Source: Streptomyces monashensis
GTDB lineage: Bacteria; Actinomycetota; Actinomycetes; Streptomycetales; Streptomycetaceae
Length of the DNA stretch: 64,000 nt
Assembly: GCF_001866665.1 (NCBI RefSeq)
Contig: NZ_MLYO01000014.1
Span: 62,001-126,000 of the forward strand
Direction of reading: 5' to 3'
Shown here piece after piece: positions 40,550-49,947 of this stretch. The notes below the pieces were generated by a model. That model made no database searches. It had not been told where the DNA came from and worked only from the letters and a program-made list of their open reading frames with translations. The first letter of the stretch is position 1, and each line of letters starts with the position of its first letter. The position numbers were made by a program, and so were the translations under genes.

Positions 40550-42088
40550 TCAGCCCAGCTCAACCCCCAGCCCCAGCGGGGCGACCGGTTCCGGCAGGCC
40601 CACCGGCCACATGTGCACCGGCTCCCCCGCGAGCATCAGCTCGGCATAGCGGCGCGTCGTCGCGGCCAGTGCCGCCTCGCGGGTCAGGCCCTGTTCGAGG
40701 GCCTGGTGGAAGGTGGCCGCCTGCCAGGACGCCCCGTTCACCCGGCGTCGGCAACGCTCCTCGATGACGCCCAGGTACAGGTCCCGGTCGGCGGTCTCCA
40801 CCCCCCACGCGTCCAGTCCGGCGGAGGCCAGCGGCAGCAGCTCGTCGCGGACGAGGGTGACCGCGTCGACCTCGCCCGTGCCGCCGTAGCGCCCGCGCCG
40901 CGGCCACACGAACCGCGCGTCGATGCCGTGGCGGCACGCGGCGTCGAAGTTGGCCTCGGCCGCGGCGAAGGGCAGCCGGGTCCACACCGGCCGGCTCTCC
41001 TCGGCGAGGGAGCGCACCAGTCCGTAGTAGAAGGCCGCGTTGGCGATCACGTCGATGACGGTGGGCCCGGCGGGCAGCACCCGGTTCTCCACCCTCAGGT
41101 GCGGTACGCCGTCGGCGATGCCGTACACCGGCCGGTTCCAGCGGTAGATCGTGCCGTTGTGCAGCACGAGTTCCGCGAGGCCGGGCGTGCCGCCGGCGGC
41201 GACGACCTCCAGCGGTTCCTCGTCGTCGCAGAGGGGCAGCAGGGCCGGGAAGAAGCGCAGGTTCTCGGCGAACAGTTCGTACGCGGAGGTGATCCAGCGC
41301 TCGCCGAACCAGGTCCGCGGCCGTACGCCCTGTGCCTGGAGTTCGGGCGGGCGGGTGTCGGTGGACTGGAGGAACAGCGGGGGCCGGGACTCTCGCCACA
41401 GCTCGTGCCCGAACAGGAAGGGCGAGTTGGCGCCGACGGCGATCTGCGGGGCACACGCCACCTGCGCGGCGTTCCACACGTCGGCGAACCGGCCCGGGGT
41501 GACCTGAAGGTGCAGCTGTACGGAGGTGCAGGCGGCCTCGGGGACGATCGACTTCGCCGTGCGGACGAGGTGTTCCACGCCCTCGATGTCGAGCCGGAAG
41601 TCCTCCCCGCGCGCGGCCACGATCTGGTCGTTGAGCAGGGTGTAGCGGTCGACCTCGGAGAGGTTGGCGGAGACCAGGTCGTCCGGGCCGAGCGTGGGCA
41701 GGATACCGATCATGACGATGCCGGCGTCCACCTCGCGGGCCTTGCGGTCGGCGTAGGCGAGCGAGGTGCGCAGTTCCTCGGCGAGTCGGTCGAATACCCG
41801 GCCACCCAGCCGGTGTGGGGCTATGTTGACTTCCAGGTTGAACATGGCGAGTTCTGTTTGGAAATCGCGGCTCGCGATGCGTTCCAGCACCTGACCGTTC
41901 AACATTTTCGGCATACCGTCGGTACCGGCGAGATTCAATTCGATCTCGACGCCCATGAGGTTCTTGGGACGGTCGAATCGCTTCTCCACCAAGAGTCGCT
42001 CCAGTCCCATCAAGCACTTCTGGAGCTTTTCGCGGTAGCGCTGGCGATCGGACAGGTCGAACTGCCCCGCCACGACCTTCTCCCCCAT
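40550..42088 (-). CDS. GCS2-family glutamate-cysteine ligase-like enzyme
   Basis: The 512-aa enzyme belongs to the carboxylate-amine ligase group. GVEIELNLAG near residue 50, FNLEVNIAPHRLGG, TSVQLHLQVTP near the middle and a conserved core with HLRVENRVLPAGPTVIDVIAN match the ATP-grasp-like glutamate-cysteine ligase fold. Such enzymes make gamma-glutamyl bonds; in actinobacteria some serve ergothioneine synthesis (EgtA) and others are YbdK-like. No egt genes are adjacent, so the substrate is open. The ATG at 42088 has GAGGAGG at good spacing. Size is full length. Confidence 0.8.
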   Translation of the reverse strand: MGEKVVAGQFDLSDRQRYREKLQKCLMGLERLLVEKRFDRPKNLMGVEIELNLAGTDGMPKMLNGQVLERIASRDFQTELAMFNLEVNIAPHRLGGRVFDRLAEELRTSLAYADRKAREVDAGIVMIGILPTLGPDDLVSANLSEVDRYTLLNDQIVAARGEDFRLDIEGVEHLVRTAKSIVPEAACTSVQLHLQVTPGRFADVWNAAQVACAPQIAVGANSPFLFGHELWRESRPPLFLQSTDTRPPELQAQGVRPRTWFGERWITSAYELFAENLRFFPALLPLCDDEEPLEVVAAGGTPGLAELVLHNGTIYRWNRPVYGIADGVPHLRVENRVLPAGPTVIDVIANAAFYYGLVRSLAEESRPVWTRLPFAAAEANFDAACRHGIDARFVWPRRGRYGGTGEVDAVTLVRDELLPLASAGLDAWGVETADRDLYLGVIEERCRRRVNGASWQAATFHQALEQGLTREAALAATTRRYAELMLAGEPVHMWPVGLPEPVAPLGLGVELG

Positions 42089-42659
42089 CGAAGCGTCCCT
42101 CCTCGGTGGGCGGACCGACGTTACGGCCGCCGGGCTCCCGGGTGCAGGGGGGATGATGCCCAGCGGAAGCGATCGATAACGCCCCGCGCGGACCCGGCGC
42201 ACGCTACTCTGTCGGATTGTTCCCAGAGGCATTTTCACTGGGCATGCAGCAGCCCGTCCAGTCGGGTACCCGGCACATCTCGTGAAAAACGCCGACGACA
42301 TTCGGCCGACCGCTACCGACGCGTATTCCGAGGTCAGCGGGGCGGGACCGGTCCGGGAATCGGGAGGATTCCCGCATACCGATGGCGTATTGCAGTCTTG
42401 CGCGGTTCACCGGAATGAGATAGACGAAACAACGGCCGAACGCGCGTCGTATAAACTTCGCCCACAAGGCAGAAGGTTGACGCCCTCGGTCGTGGTTCCC
42501 GCCATGTTCCTGCCGTCGCGGTCACGGGAGGCAGACCGAGCCGCACCCACGTTCACCGACCCGGGCCACCACCCTTCCGGCCTTTCCGTGAGCAGACAGC
42601 GCCGTCCGCCCCACCCTCCTCGCGCCGCCGCGCCTGTCGAATGAGAGAGGCGACCCACC
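42089..42659. other. 570-bp intergenic region with a possible promoter
   Basis: No credible gene is present; a forward frame from 42282 lacks codon bias and family likeness. A -10-like TATAAA lies at 42450-42455, in an A/T-richer stretch (about 42230-42470), without a clear -35. This could serve the gene at 42660. No strong hairpin was found. Confidence 0.5.
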
Positions 42660-43259
42660 ATGCCGCTGCACGTGCCCCCAGCCCCCGCGCCCGCACTGCG
42701 TTCCGTCCTCGCCGCCCTCGGTTCCCCCACCGCCGTCCGCGAGGCCCGCACCCCGTCCCTGCGCGCCGCACAGGGCCCGGCGACACCCGAACTCCCGCTT
42801 CCCGTCCATGTGCTGGACCGGATCACGCCGCAGGGCCTGTCCGCGACCCGGCTGGCCGGCTGGCGCTTCCTGATCCGCTGCGGCGACAAGGCGGTGGCCG
42901 CCGCCGACACCATGCTCACCCCGGACGGCTGGGCCTTCTCGCACTTCTTCGAGGGCCCCTACGTCCCCTCCACCGAGCGCGCCATACAGCAGGCGGAGGC
43001 GCTGCAACAGCCGTACCAGGCGCGGCTGCTGTCCGTCCCCGGGCTGTACATGCTCACGCTGTGGCTGCACGGCGACACCACCGCCGACGGCGCCGCGGGG
43101 CACCCGGCCGGCACCGATCTGCTCGTGCCCCTCGCCCCGGCCCCACCCGGCATATCGGCGCACCGCCCGTTCCGCGTCGCCGAGCTGCTTCCGGTGCTGA
43201 CCCATCGCGCGACCCCGCTCCCGCTCCTCGGCCCGCCCGTGCTCGGCTCGCCCGCCTGA
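42660..43259 (+). CDS. Hypothetical protein with Pro-rich ends
   Basis: The 199-aa product begins MPLHVPPAPAPALRSVLAAL, has a plausible globular centre (LDRITPQGLSATRLAGWRFL, then FFEGPYVPSTERAIQQAEAL and QQPYQARLLSVPG), and ends in Pro-rich sequence. No signal peptide or membrane segment was seen. GAGAGG precedes the ATG. The ATRLAGWRFLIRCGD piece looks conserved; the family was not recognised. It may be a Streptomyces-specific protein. About 300 bases after it (43260-43554) contain no gene. Confidence 0.65.
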   Translation: MPLHVPPAPAPALRSVLAALGSPTAVREARTPSLRAAQGPATPELPLPVHVLDRITPQGLSATRLAGWRFLIRCGDKAVAAADTMLTPDGWAFSHFFEGPYVPSTERAIQQAEALQQPYQARLLSVPGLYMLTLWLHGDTTADGAAGHPAGTDLLVPLAPAPPGISAHRPFRVAELLPVLTHRATPLPLLGPPVLGSPA

Positions 43260-43554
43260 CCGGACCCTCCGCGTGCCCCGTCGCCTCCCCGGCGGCGGGG
43301 CACGCCCATGCCGGCACCCGGGCCACCCCCGTGCCGGACGCCCGTGCCAGGGACCCGGGGCAGCGGCTTGGCCTGCATGGACTAGCCCCATCCGACCACC
43401 GCGAACCACCCAAAGGGGCAGTGCACTTGGACTGAACCGTCCGGCCGGGTGACGCGTCATGAACCTGTGAGAAGCGGTGCAGCGAAATCCCTGCGGAATG
43501 ACGCCCGGAGGGCAACACTGGGTTCCGACCGACTTATCACCACGGGGGACGGCC

Positions 43555-43791
43555 ATGACCACGACAGAGCGAGAGATCCCACCCATGTGCCAGCACCAGC
43601 CGCCGTGTCCGACAGCAGAGTCCGCCGACCGGGAGTCCGCCCGTCTCGTGGCGCACCATCCCGAGCAGGGCTGGAGTCTGCTGTGCAACGGCGTCCTGCT
43701 CTTCGAGGACACCGGTGAGCTGCTGCCCGACGGCCGGATCATCGCCCCGCACCGCCCGCTGGGTGCGGAGCATGTGATGACCGCCGCCTGA
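43555..43791 (+). CDS. DUF5999-type small cysteine/histidine protein
   Basis: The 78-aa protein contains MCQHQPPCPTAESADRESAR, then LVAHHPEQGWSLLCNGVLLF and LLPDGRIIAPHRPLG, a pattern I associate with the streptomycete DUF5999 family (from memory). The Cys-x3-His-type N-terminus could bind metal. GGGGGA lies about 6 nt before the ATG. It is followed by a hairpin terminator and stands alone. Function unknown; it is widely conserved in Streptomyces as far as I recall. Confidence 0.78.
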   Translation: MTTTEREIPPMCQHQPPCPTAESADRESARLVAHHPEQGWSLLCNGVLLFEDTGELLPDGRIIAPHRPLGAEHVMTAA

Positions 43792-43815
43792 GCGGAGGGC
43801 GCGCGAAGGACCTGC

Positions 43816-43852
43816 GGGGCCGGCCGCACCGTACGAGGTGCGCACCGGCCCC
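43816..43852. terminator. Hairpin terminator between convergent genes
   Basis: GGGGCCGG pairs with CCGGCCCC, and within them CACC with GGTG. It lies 24 bp after the DUF5999 gene stop and 40 bp before the xylanase stop on the other strand. Confidence 0.7.
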
Positions 43853-43891
43853 GACGTGCGTCCAGGGGCGGCTACTGACCGTGTCCGGGTG

Positions 43892-44935
43892 CTAGCTCAG
43901 CGCCTCCCGCAGTGCCTGGTACGCCGGTTTGGGGTTCAGCTGCTCGTCCCAGGGCAGGGCGGCACCCTCGCCGGGGAAGACCCCCGGGATCCAGGAGTAC
44001 TTGTCCGTGTAGTCCCAGACGGTGATGCCCACACACCGGCGCACGGCCAGGCAGGCCTGTGTCAACTGCCGGTACCAGTCGGCCTGTTCGGCCAGCATCG
44101 CGTCGGTCGCGGGCAGCCGCATCCGTACGTCGGCCTCGGTGAGCGCGGTGTCCAGGCCGAGGCCGGAGAAGCGGCTCAGGTTGCCCTCGATCGTGGTGGG
44201 ATAGCCGTACTGGAGCGCCAGATGGGTCTGGAAGCCGATGCCGTCGAGCGGGACGCCTTCGGCTCTGAGGTTCTTGGCGAGCGCGTAATAGGCGTCGCTC
44301 TTCGGGCCGGTCGCCTCTATGTTGTAGTCGTTCAGGTACAGCCTGGCGTGCGGGTCGGCCTCGTGGGCCCAGCGCAGCGCGTCGGCGATGTAGCCGGGGC
44401 CGAGCGTCTTGTACCAGAGGGACTCGCGGTAGGTGCCGTCGTCGTTGAAGGCCTCGTTGACGACGTCCCAGGAGTACACCTCGCCGCGGTAGTGCCGCAC
44501 CTCGGTGGTGATGTGCTGCCTCAGCACGGCCCGCAGCGCGTCGGCCGTCCACTGCTTCGAGGTGAGCCAGTCGGGCAGCTGGCTGTGCCAGACCAGGGTG
44601 TGGGCGCGGACCTGCTGGTGGTTCTCGCGGGCCAGGTTCACGATCTGGTCGCCGGCGGTCCAGTCGAAGACGCCCTGCCGGGGTTCGGTGGCGTACCACT
44701 TCATGCCGTTGCCCGGCGTGATCATGTCGAACTCGCTGCCGAGGATCTTCGTATAGGCGCTGTCGGTGAGTTCGGGGTTGTCGGTGGCGCTGCCGAAGTA
44801 CCGGCCGTGGCGCCGGGCGAGATCGGCGAGCGTGGGCTGCCGGTCATGGGCCTGGGCGGCGGGGCCGGTGGCGACACCGGCGGCGACGAGGACGGCCGCG
44901 AGGACGCCGGCGAGTCTCAGACGTGTCTTGGGCAT
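43892..44935 (-). CDS. Secreted GH10 endo-1,4-beta-xylanase
   Basis: The 347-aa enzyme has a Sec signal peptide (cleavage near AQA at residue 29) and a single GH10 TIM barrel. The acid/base catalyst is E161 in SWDVVNEAFND and the nucleophile E267 in ALTEADVRM. ITPGNGMKW, VRAHTLVWHSQLPDW, GIGFQTHL and TVWDYTDKYSWIPG mark the barrel. No carbohydrate-binding module follows. GGAG lies about 8 nt before the ATG. Upstream sequence is the remnant of a sugar-ABC permease, so the gene probably once sat in a xylan uptake operon and now uses that operon's promoter. Confidence 0.93.
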   Translation of the reverse strand: MPKTRLRLAGVLAAVLVAAGVATGPAAQAHDRQPTLADLARRHGRYFGSATDNPELTDSAYTKILGSEFDMITPGNGMKWYATEPRQGVFDWTAGDQIVNLARENHQQVRAHTLVWHSQLPDWLTSKQWTADALRAVLRQHITTEVRHYRGEVYSWDVVNEAFNDDGTYRESLWYKTLGPGYIADALRWAHEADPHARLYLNDYNIEATGPKSDAYYALAKNLRAEGVPLDGIGFQTHLALQYGYPTTIEGNLSRFSGLGLDTALTEADVRMRLPATDAMLAEQADWYRQLTQACLAVRRCVGITVWDYTDKYSWIPGVFPGEGAALPWDEQLNPKPAYQALREALS

Positions 44936-44939
44936 GGTG

Positions 44940-45108
44940 CGGCTCCGATCTGCGGGAAGGGGGGTGCTCGGCCCTTGGTGACGCCGGCGGTGAGGCCGAC
45001 GACGAGCTGGCGCTCGGCGACGGAGTGGACGGCGTGCGCGGGGAGGCCGACGGAAAGCCACGGCGGGACGGCGCAGGGTCGCCCATCGTGTACTCCTTCG
45101 AAGTTCAC
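44940..45108 (-). pseudogene. Remnant of a carbohydrate ABC transporter permease
   Basis: Just upstream of the xylanase the sequence reads VAERQLVVGLTAGVTKG, the C-terminal signature of MalG-type inner-membrane permeases (Q/R-Q-L-V-x-G-L-T-A-G-x-V/T-K-G). What precedes it is not a permease but a short start (AAGGAG, then ATG at 45086, MGDPAPSRRG) in another frame. This suggests that a large internal deletion removed most of a transporter operon, fusing its beginning to its end. The permease stop is also lost. Confidence 0.45.
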
Positions 45109-45132
45109 CGCATCCCGGTGGGCCGAGTGGGC

Positions 45133-45162
45133 CGAAACATTCGAGAAAAATCCCGAACGTTC
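45133..45162 (-). promoter_or_regulatory. Pair of CGAA/TTCG palindromes upstream of the xylanase unit
   Basis: CGAAACATTCG (45133-45143) and CGAACGTTC (45154-45162) have centres about 20 bp apart, two helical turns. They resemble the CGAAA-N-TTTCG class of LacI-type operators described for streptomycete xylan genes. A third such palindrome precedes the xylosidase pseudogene. Confidence 0.55.
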
Positions 45163-45199
45163 CGAACCGCGACTCTAGAAAGGCCCGTTGGGAGCGTCA

Positions 45200-46105
45200 A
45201 GGTGTCGTGCACGCGGGGTCTGAGACTGAGGGCGCGTAGCCGAACCACTCGAAGGCGCCCGGGCGCGGGTCCGGCGCGCCGGTGGGCGCGGATGTCGACG
45301 GCCAGGGTGACCGGGCGGTCCGTCGGTACGGGGTGTTCGGCGACGCGCTGACGCAGCCGGCCGTTCCGGGCGAGCACGGCCGCCGTGCCGCCGGCCACCT
45401 CCAGGTCCTCGTGGTGCCCCTCGTCCGGCCGGACCGGCAGGCCCGCCCGGGCCGCCGGGTGAGGGACCAGCAGCGCGCGGGCCGACGGTGCGGGGAGATC
45501 CAGCACGGGGCGAGCACGGGGGCGGTGAAGTCGTCGCGCACCGGCGGCTGTTCGAGCGGCGCCGGGCGGCCGGCGCCGGATGGCTCTCCCGCACCGGGCC
45601 CACCCGGGGCCAGCCGTCGGCCCACTCCACCGGCACCAGGAAGGTCTCCCGGCCGAGGACGTGGAACTCCGGGAACCAGTCGCGCGGCCGGGTGCCGAGC
45701 AGCACCATCCACCGGCTGCCGTCAGCGGCCTGGACCAGGTCGCTCTGGCCGGTGCAGCGGACCGGCAGGCCGGTGCCGCGGTGGCGCAGCAGCGGGTTGC
45801 CGGGGGGCCGGTTCCGAGGGGCCGTGCGGCGCTCGGGCACGGGCGGCCGGGACGCCGTGCCGAGCGCGGTCCCGCCCCCGGCGAGCAGCAGGTACCACCA
45901 CGCGCCGATCCGGTACGGATGCGGGGCCCCGGAGTCCCTGAGGCCGGTGCCCGACCACATCGGGAGCGGGCCCTCCAGCACCGTCCCCGTGCGCGGATCG
46001 ACGCGGGCCACGCTCACCCCGCCCTGGCTGCCGCCAGTGCACCGGGTCCCGGCTGTGGAGGAGCGGGACACGGGGAAGTACGCGAAGCTGGAGCACACGA
46101 GGCAT
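45200..46105 (-). pseudogene. GH43 beta-xylosidase/arabinofuranosidase gene broken by frameshifts
   Basis: Pieces of one protein lie in three frames of the minus strand. The start is MPRVLQLRVLPRVPLLHSRD then PVHWRQ. A frame change leads to GGVSVARVDPRTGTVLEGP, and a later piece contains SDLVQAADGSRWMVLLGTRP and WFPEFHVLGRETFLVPVEWA. This is followed by a jelly-roll part seen in two further frames (EQPPVRDDFTAP; LPVRPDEGHHEDLEVAGG) and the tail GAFEWFGYAP. These match the GH43 catalytic core and its C-terminal beta-sandwich. At least three frameshifts show it is inactive. It has GAGGTG before the ATG. Confidence 0.8.
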
Positions 46106-46122
46106 GGCTCACCTCACAGCGT

Positions 46123-46135
46123 TCGAAAGTTTCGA
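46123..46135. promoter_or_regulatory. Palindrome TCGAAAGTTTCGA (LacI-type operator)
   Basis: A perfect 13-bp palindrome lies 18-30 bp upstream of the GH43 pseudogene start. It fits the CGAAA-N-TTTCG operator class of xylan genes. Its perfection, in contrast to the decayed coding sequence, suggests it decayed later or still serves a regulator. Confidence 0.65.
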
Positions 46136-46338
46136 TCGTGGCGGCGAACTTTATCGGCGGGGCGCGCCGCGGCGGAGGGTCGGGAGAGCTTCGGCGGAGG
46201 AACGGGAGAGCGGTGTGCGCCCCGGCTGGTCGAATCCTCCGCGCGGGGGTGGGATGGAAGGGAGCAAGGGCCTTGCAGCGGGCACGTCCGCACGCTCACC
46301 CGGGCGTCGTCCGCCAGGGCGCGAGGAGCGGTGGAGCG

Positions 46339-46869
46339 ATGTCCGGTTACGACACCTCGGCGGTGGCTCGGGTGGTGGTCGGCGTGAGCGGCTCCCTGGG
46401 CAGCGTCACGGCCCTGCGCCGGGCCACCTCGCTGGCCCGGCGGCTGGGCGCCGAACTGTGGACCGTGCTGGCCTGGGAGCCGCCGGGCGGCGACCCCGCC
46501 GCACGCCGCTCCCCCGCCGGCGGTCCGGCGGCCGAGGAGTGGCAGCGGCTGGCCCGGCAGCGGCTGATCGCGGTGCTGGAGGAGATCTTCGGCGGGGACG
46601 GCCCGGGGGTGCCGATCCACGCGGTCGTCGTCCGCGGCCCACCGGGCCCGGCGCTGGTGGCGACCGCGGACCGCGAGGACGACGTCCTGGTCGTCGGCGC
46701 GGGGCGCCGCGGACTGCACCGCGCCTTCTCCGGCCGGGTCTCCCGGCACTGCCTCGCGCACGCCGTCTGCCCGGTCCTCGCCGTACCCCCCTCCCCGCTC
46801 CAGTCCCAGCTGCTGTCGGTCCACCGGCGGAACACATGGCATCTGCGCATGGACCTCCGCCGGCTCTAG
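46339..46869 (+). CDS. Universal stress protein
   Basis: The 176-aa single USP domain begins VARVVVGVSGSLGSVTALRR and has WTVLAWEPPGG and the C-terminal nucleotide motif VVGAGRRGLHRAFSGRVSRHCLAHAVCPVLAV. The G-x-G-x2-G-x-n-G pattern of ATP-binding USPs is partly kept. GAGGAG lies about 10 nt before the ATG, with GGAG close to it. It stands upstream of the APC permease. USPs of this type support survival of energy or oxygen stress. Confidence 0.87.
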   Translation: MSGYDTSAVARVVVGVSGSLGSVTALRRATSLARRLGAELWTVLAWEPPGGDPAARRSPAGGPAAEEWQRLARQRLIAVLEEIFGGDGPGVPIHAVVVRGPPGPALVATADREDDVLVVGAGRRGLHRAFSGRVSRHCLAHAVCPVLAVPPSPLQSQLLSVHRRNTWHLRMDLRRL

Positions 46870-47231
46870 GAGCGGTCCGGCACCCGACCATGGTCACGCA
46901 CCGTGGTCGTGGGTCGTGCCGCCAGGCGGCCGACGGCCACCATGAGGACGTCAGGAAAGCGTTCTGCTGCCGTGAACGCACGCCGGGCCATGACGCCGGG
47001 TGAGGGTCACCGGAATGCCCGCGGACGCGCCACCGGCGGGATCGTGGCCCAGGCCACACCGCTCCCGGCCTCCGCTGTTGATGCGACCGGGTCGGCCGCC
47101 GGTCATTCTTAACGCAAGTTTGACGCCCACCGAGCCGAGATCCATAGGCCCAGACGTCACTCTCTGCATACGCTGGTGCGGCCGTCCGCGTGATGGCCGG
47201 AAAGAGCTGAGCCGCACACAGGAGCACGCCG
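46870..47231. other. 362-bp region upstream of the APC permease
   Basis: No gene is evident. A possible promoter has TTGACG at 47119-47124. A c-di-AMP (ydaO-type) riboswitch was considered because such switches sit upstream of K+ or osmolyte permeases, but its conserved blocks were not seen. The leader may still be structured. Confidence 0.4.
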
Positions 47232-49187
47232 ATGGCCACGACCGAACACCCTCCTTCCAGCCGATTGCGCACCTGGATGCTGGAGGGGCTGTCCGACATG
47301 GGCAAGCCCGGTGGCCACACGGGTCCCCACGCCGAACCGGAGCCCCCGCACAAGGGCCAGCGCTGGTGGCGGGTGATGTGTCTGACCGGTGTCGACTACT
47401 TCTCCACCCTTGGCTACCAGCCGGGTATCGCGGCCCTCGCAGCCGGTCTGCTCGGGCCGATCGCGACCATCGTCCTCGTCATCGTGACGCTGGCCGGCGC
47501 GCTTCCGGTGTACCGCCGGGTCGCCGAGGAGTCTCCGCACGGCGAGGGTTCGATCGCCATGCTGGAGCGGCTGCTGTCCTTCTGGCAGGGCAAGCTCTTC
47601 GTGCTCACGCTGCTCGGCTTCGCCGCCACCGACTTCCTGATCACCATCACGCTCTCCGCCGCCGACGCCTCGACCCACCTGGTGGAGAACCCGCATCTGA
47701 CGAGTGCCCTGCACGGCCACCAGATGGTCATCACGCTGTTCCTGGTCGCCCTGCTCGGCGCGGTCTTCCTCAAGGGCTTCCTGGAGGCGATCGGCGTCGC
47801 GACGGCGCTGGTCGGCGTCTACCTCGCGCTGAACGTCGTCGTCGTGATCGTCGGCCTCTACCACGTCATCACCGCGGGCCATGTGATCACCGACTGGTCC
47901 AACGCGCTGACCGTGCAGCACGGCAACATCTTCGTGATGATCGGCCTCGCGCTGCTCGTCTTCCCCAAACTCGCGCTCGGCCTCTCCGGGTTCGAGACCG
48001 GCGTCGCCGTCATGCCGCACGTCCAGGGCGACCCGGACGACACCGAGGAGACGCCGACCGGCCGGATCCGGGACACGAAGAAGCTGCTGACCACGGCCGC
48101 GATCATCATGAGCGGCTTCCTGATCACCTCCAGCTTCATCACCACACTGCTCATCCCGGAGAAGGACTTCAAGACCGGTGGCCAGGCCAACGGACGTGCG
48201 CTCGCCTACCTCGCGCACGAGTACCTCGGCGGCGCCTTCGGCACGGTCTACGACGTCTCGACCATCGCCATCCTGTGGTTCGCCGGCGCCTCCGCCATGG
48301 CCGGTCTGCTGAACCTGATGCCGCGCTATCTGCCCCGCTACGGCATGGCCCCCCACTGGGCCCGCGCGGTGCGCCCGATGGTCATCGTGTTCACTCTGAT
48401 CGCCTTCCTGGTCACCTGGCTCTTCGACGCCAACGTCGACGCGCAGGGCGGCGCCTACGCCACCGGTGTGCTGGTGCTCATCACCTCCGCGGCGATCGCC
48501 GTGACCATCGCGGCGCGCAAGGCCGGGCAGCGCAAGTGGACCATCGGGTTCGGCGTGATCTCGGTGGTCTTCATCTACACGACCGTCGTGAACGTCATCG
48601 AGCGGCCGGACGGTGTGAAGATCGGTGCCTGCTTCATCGTCGGCATCATCCTGGTCTCGCTGCTGTCCCGGCTGGCCCGCGCCTTCGAGCTGCGCGTGAC
48701 CAGCGTGACGTTCGATCCGCTGGCTGAACGATTCATCCGGGACATGGCCAGCCGCAAGATGCGGTTCATCGCCAACGAGCCCGGGCACCGGGACAAGGCC
48801 GAGTACCGCGACAAGATCGAGCAGATCCGCGCCGACAACGACATGCCGGAGCAGGAGGACTTCGTCTTCGTCGAGGTGACGGTCACCGACCCGTCCGAGT
48901 TCGAGGCAGGCCTGACCGTGCGCGGCGAGGTGCTGCACGACCGCTACCGGGTGCTGACCCTGGAGTCCGCGTCCATCCCGAACGCCCTGGCCGCGCTCCT
49001 GCTCAACGTCCGCGACATGACGCGCTGCACCCCGCACATCTACTTCGAGTGGACCGAGGGCAATCCGTTCGCCAACTTCCTGCGCTTCTTCCTCTTCGGC
49101 CAGGGCGAGGTCGCCCCGGTCACCCGCGAGGTGCTGCGCGAGGCGGAGCCGGACCGGGAACGCCGGCCGCGCGTGCACACCGGCTGA
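47232..49187 (+). CDS. APC-superfamily permease
   Basis: The 651-aa transporter has an N-terminal cytoplasmic segment (1-45), about 12 transmembrane helices starting at [20 protein letters not shown], and a cytoplasmic C-terminal domain (about 490-651: [37 protein letters not shown]). The [15 protein letters not shown] segment after helix 6 resembles the amino-acid/K+ transporters of this superfamily. The substrate is not known; the soluble tail could be a sensor domain. GGAG lies about 8 nt before the ATG. The terminator at 49202-49228 ends the unit. Confidence 0.88.
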   Translation: MATTEHPPSSRLRTWMLEGLSDMGKPGGHTGPHAEPEPPHKGQRWWRVMCLTGVDYFSTLGYQPGIAALAAGLLGPIATIVLVIVTLAGALPVYRRVAEESPHGEGSIAMLERLLSFWQGKLFVLTLLGFAATDFLITITLSAADASTHLVENPHLTSALHGHQMVITLFLVALLGAVFLKGFLEAIGVATALVGVYLALNVVVVIVGLYHVITAGHVITDWSNALTVQHGNIFVMIGLALLVFPKLALGLSGFETGVAVMPHVQGDPDDTEETPTGRIRDTKKLLTTAAIIMSGFLITSSFITTLLIPEKDFKTGGQANGRALAYLAHEYLGGAFGTVYDVSTIAILWFAGASAMAGLLNLMPRYLPRYGMAPHWARAVRPMVIVFTLIAFLVTWLFDANVDAQGGAYATGVLVLITSAAIAVTIAARKAGQRKWTIGFGVISVVFIYTTVVNVIERPDGVKIGACFIVGIILVSLLSRLARAFELRVTSVTFDPLAERFIRDMASRKMRFIANEPGHRDKAEYRDKIEQIRADNDMPEQEDFVFVEVTVTDPSEFEAGLTVRGEVLHDRYRVLTLESASIPNALAALLLNVRDMTRCTPHIYFEWTEGNPFANFLRFFLFGQGEVAPVTREVLREAEPDRERRPRVHTG

Positions 49188-49201
49188 GGCCCGGAGCGGA
49201 C

Positions 49202-49228
49202 AGCGCCGGGCCCGACGGGCTCGGCGCT
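49202..49228. terminator. Hairpin between convergent genes
   Basis: AGCGCCG and CGGCGCT pair around GGCCC-GAC-GGGC with one mismatch. It lies 15 bp after the APC gene's stop and touches the stop of the DUF1707 gene. Confidence 0.7.
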
Positions 49229-49820
49229 ACTTCCCGAACCACCGCCGGGGCGGCCGTACGTCCACCTTCCCCATGCTGATCCGCCCTCCTATCCCCACCC
49301 GGAGCACGACCGGCGCCTCGGGACCGCGGGCCGGGCGGACCCTGGTCTTGCTGTAGCCGACCGCCAGCGCGTCCGTGTCGACGACCATGCCGGGCCGGGT
49401 GATCAGGCGCAGGGTGCCGCCGCACAGGTCCAGGTCGATGTCGAGGGTGTCGTGCGTGAGCACGGCGTCGGAGAAGTCCAGGGTCACGTTTCCCCACGCG
49501 CACACGATCTCCAGCCGCCGGGGCACGATCCAGGGGCCCTCGCGGGTGGCCGAGGCGTACTGCTGCTCGATCCGGACGACGTCCTTGGCCGCCGCCGGCA
49601 CCGCGGCGGCACCGGCCTGCACCGGCAGGTCGGCGGTGAGCACGGCCAGCTGCCCGAGCGTGCGGGCGGACAGCGCCGCCGCCACGCGCTCGTCCAGCTC
49701 CTCGTGGGTGAGCCGTCCCTCCCCCGCGGCGGCGGCGAGCGCCTCCACCACCCGGTCGCGGTCCGCGTGCGAGGCGCGCAGCCCGTCCGGCACGTCCGCG
49801 TCCACCATGTCGGCCGTCAT
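49227..49820 (-). CDS. DUF1707 protein with LiaF-like C-terminal domain
   Basis: The 197-aa protein starts with a DUF1707 helix pair, LRASHADRDRVVEALAAAAGEGRLTHEELDERVAAALSARTLGQLAVLTADLP, from residue 14 on. This segment is often found at the front of SHOCT-like or signalling proteins in Actinobacteria. The second half (about 100-197) resembles the beta-helical LiaF/DUF2154 fold: LEIVCAWGNVTLDFSDAVL and LDIDLDLCGGTLRLITRPGM. No membrane segment is present. Probably a small signalling adaptor. The promoter region contains CGTTATA repeats. Confidence 0.82.
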   Translation of the reverse strand: MTADMVDADVPDGLRASHADRDRVVEALAAAAGEGRLTHEELDERVAAALSARTLGQLAVLTADLPVQAGAAAVPAAAKDVVRIEQQYASATREGPWIVPRRLEIVCAWGNVTLDFSDAVLTHDTLDIDLDLCGGTLRLITRPGMVVDTDALAVGYSKTRVRPARGPEAPVVLRVGIGGRISMGKVDVRPPRRWFGK

Positions 49821-49874
49821 CCCCTCACCCCGTTTCAGCAGGCTCCGTGCGGAGCCGTCACCATCGAGAACTAA

Positions 49875-49891
49875 CGTTATATCGCGTTATA
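49875..49891. promoter_or_regulatory. CGTTATA direct repeat between DUF1707 and TOBE-regulator genes
   Basis: CGTTATA occurs at 49875-49881 and 49885-49891, spaced exactly 10 bp (one helical turn), in an A/T-rich island. It resembles the half-sites of ModE operators (CGTTATAT) and could also form the -10 for the DUF1707 gene on the other strand (TATAAC). Confidence 0.55.
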
Positions 49892-49947
49892 CCTGACGGC
49901 CAACCCCACGTCCATGGTTCCCGGCGGCTGGCCCTATCGTGACCGGC

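Noticed and set aside
42282..42644. 120-codon forward frame in the gap before 42660
   Set aside because: Codon usage lacks the usual G/C third-position bias and no Shine-Dalgarno or domain is present.
46870..47231. c-di-AMP (ydaO) riboswitch before the APC permease
   Set aside because: The conserved blocks of that riboswitch were not found.
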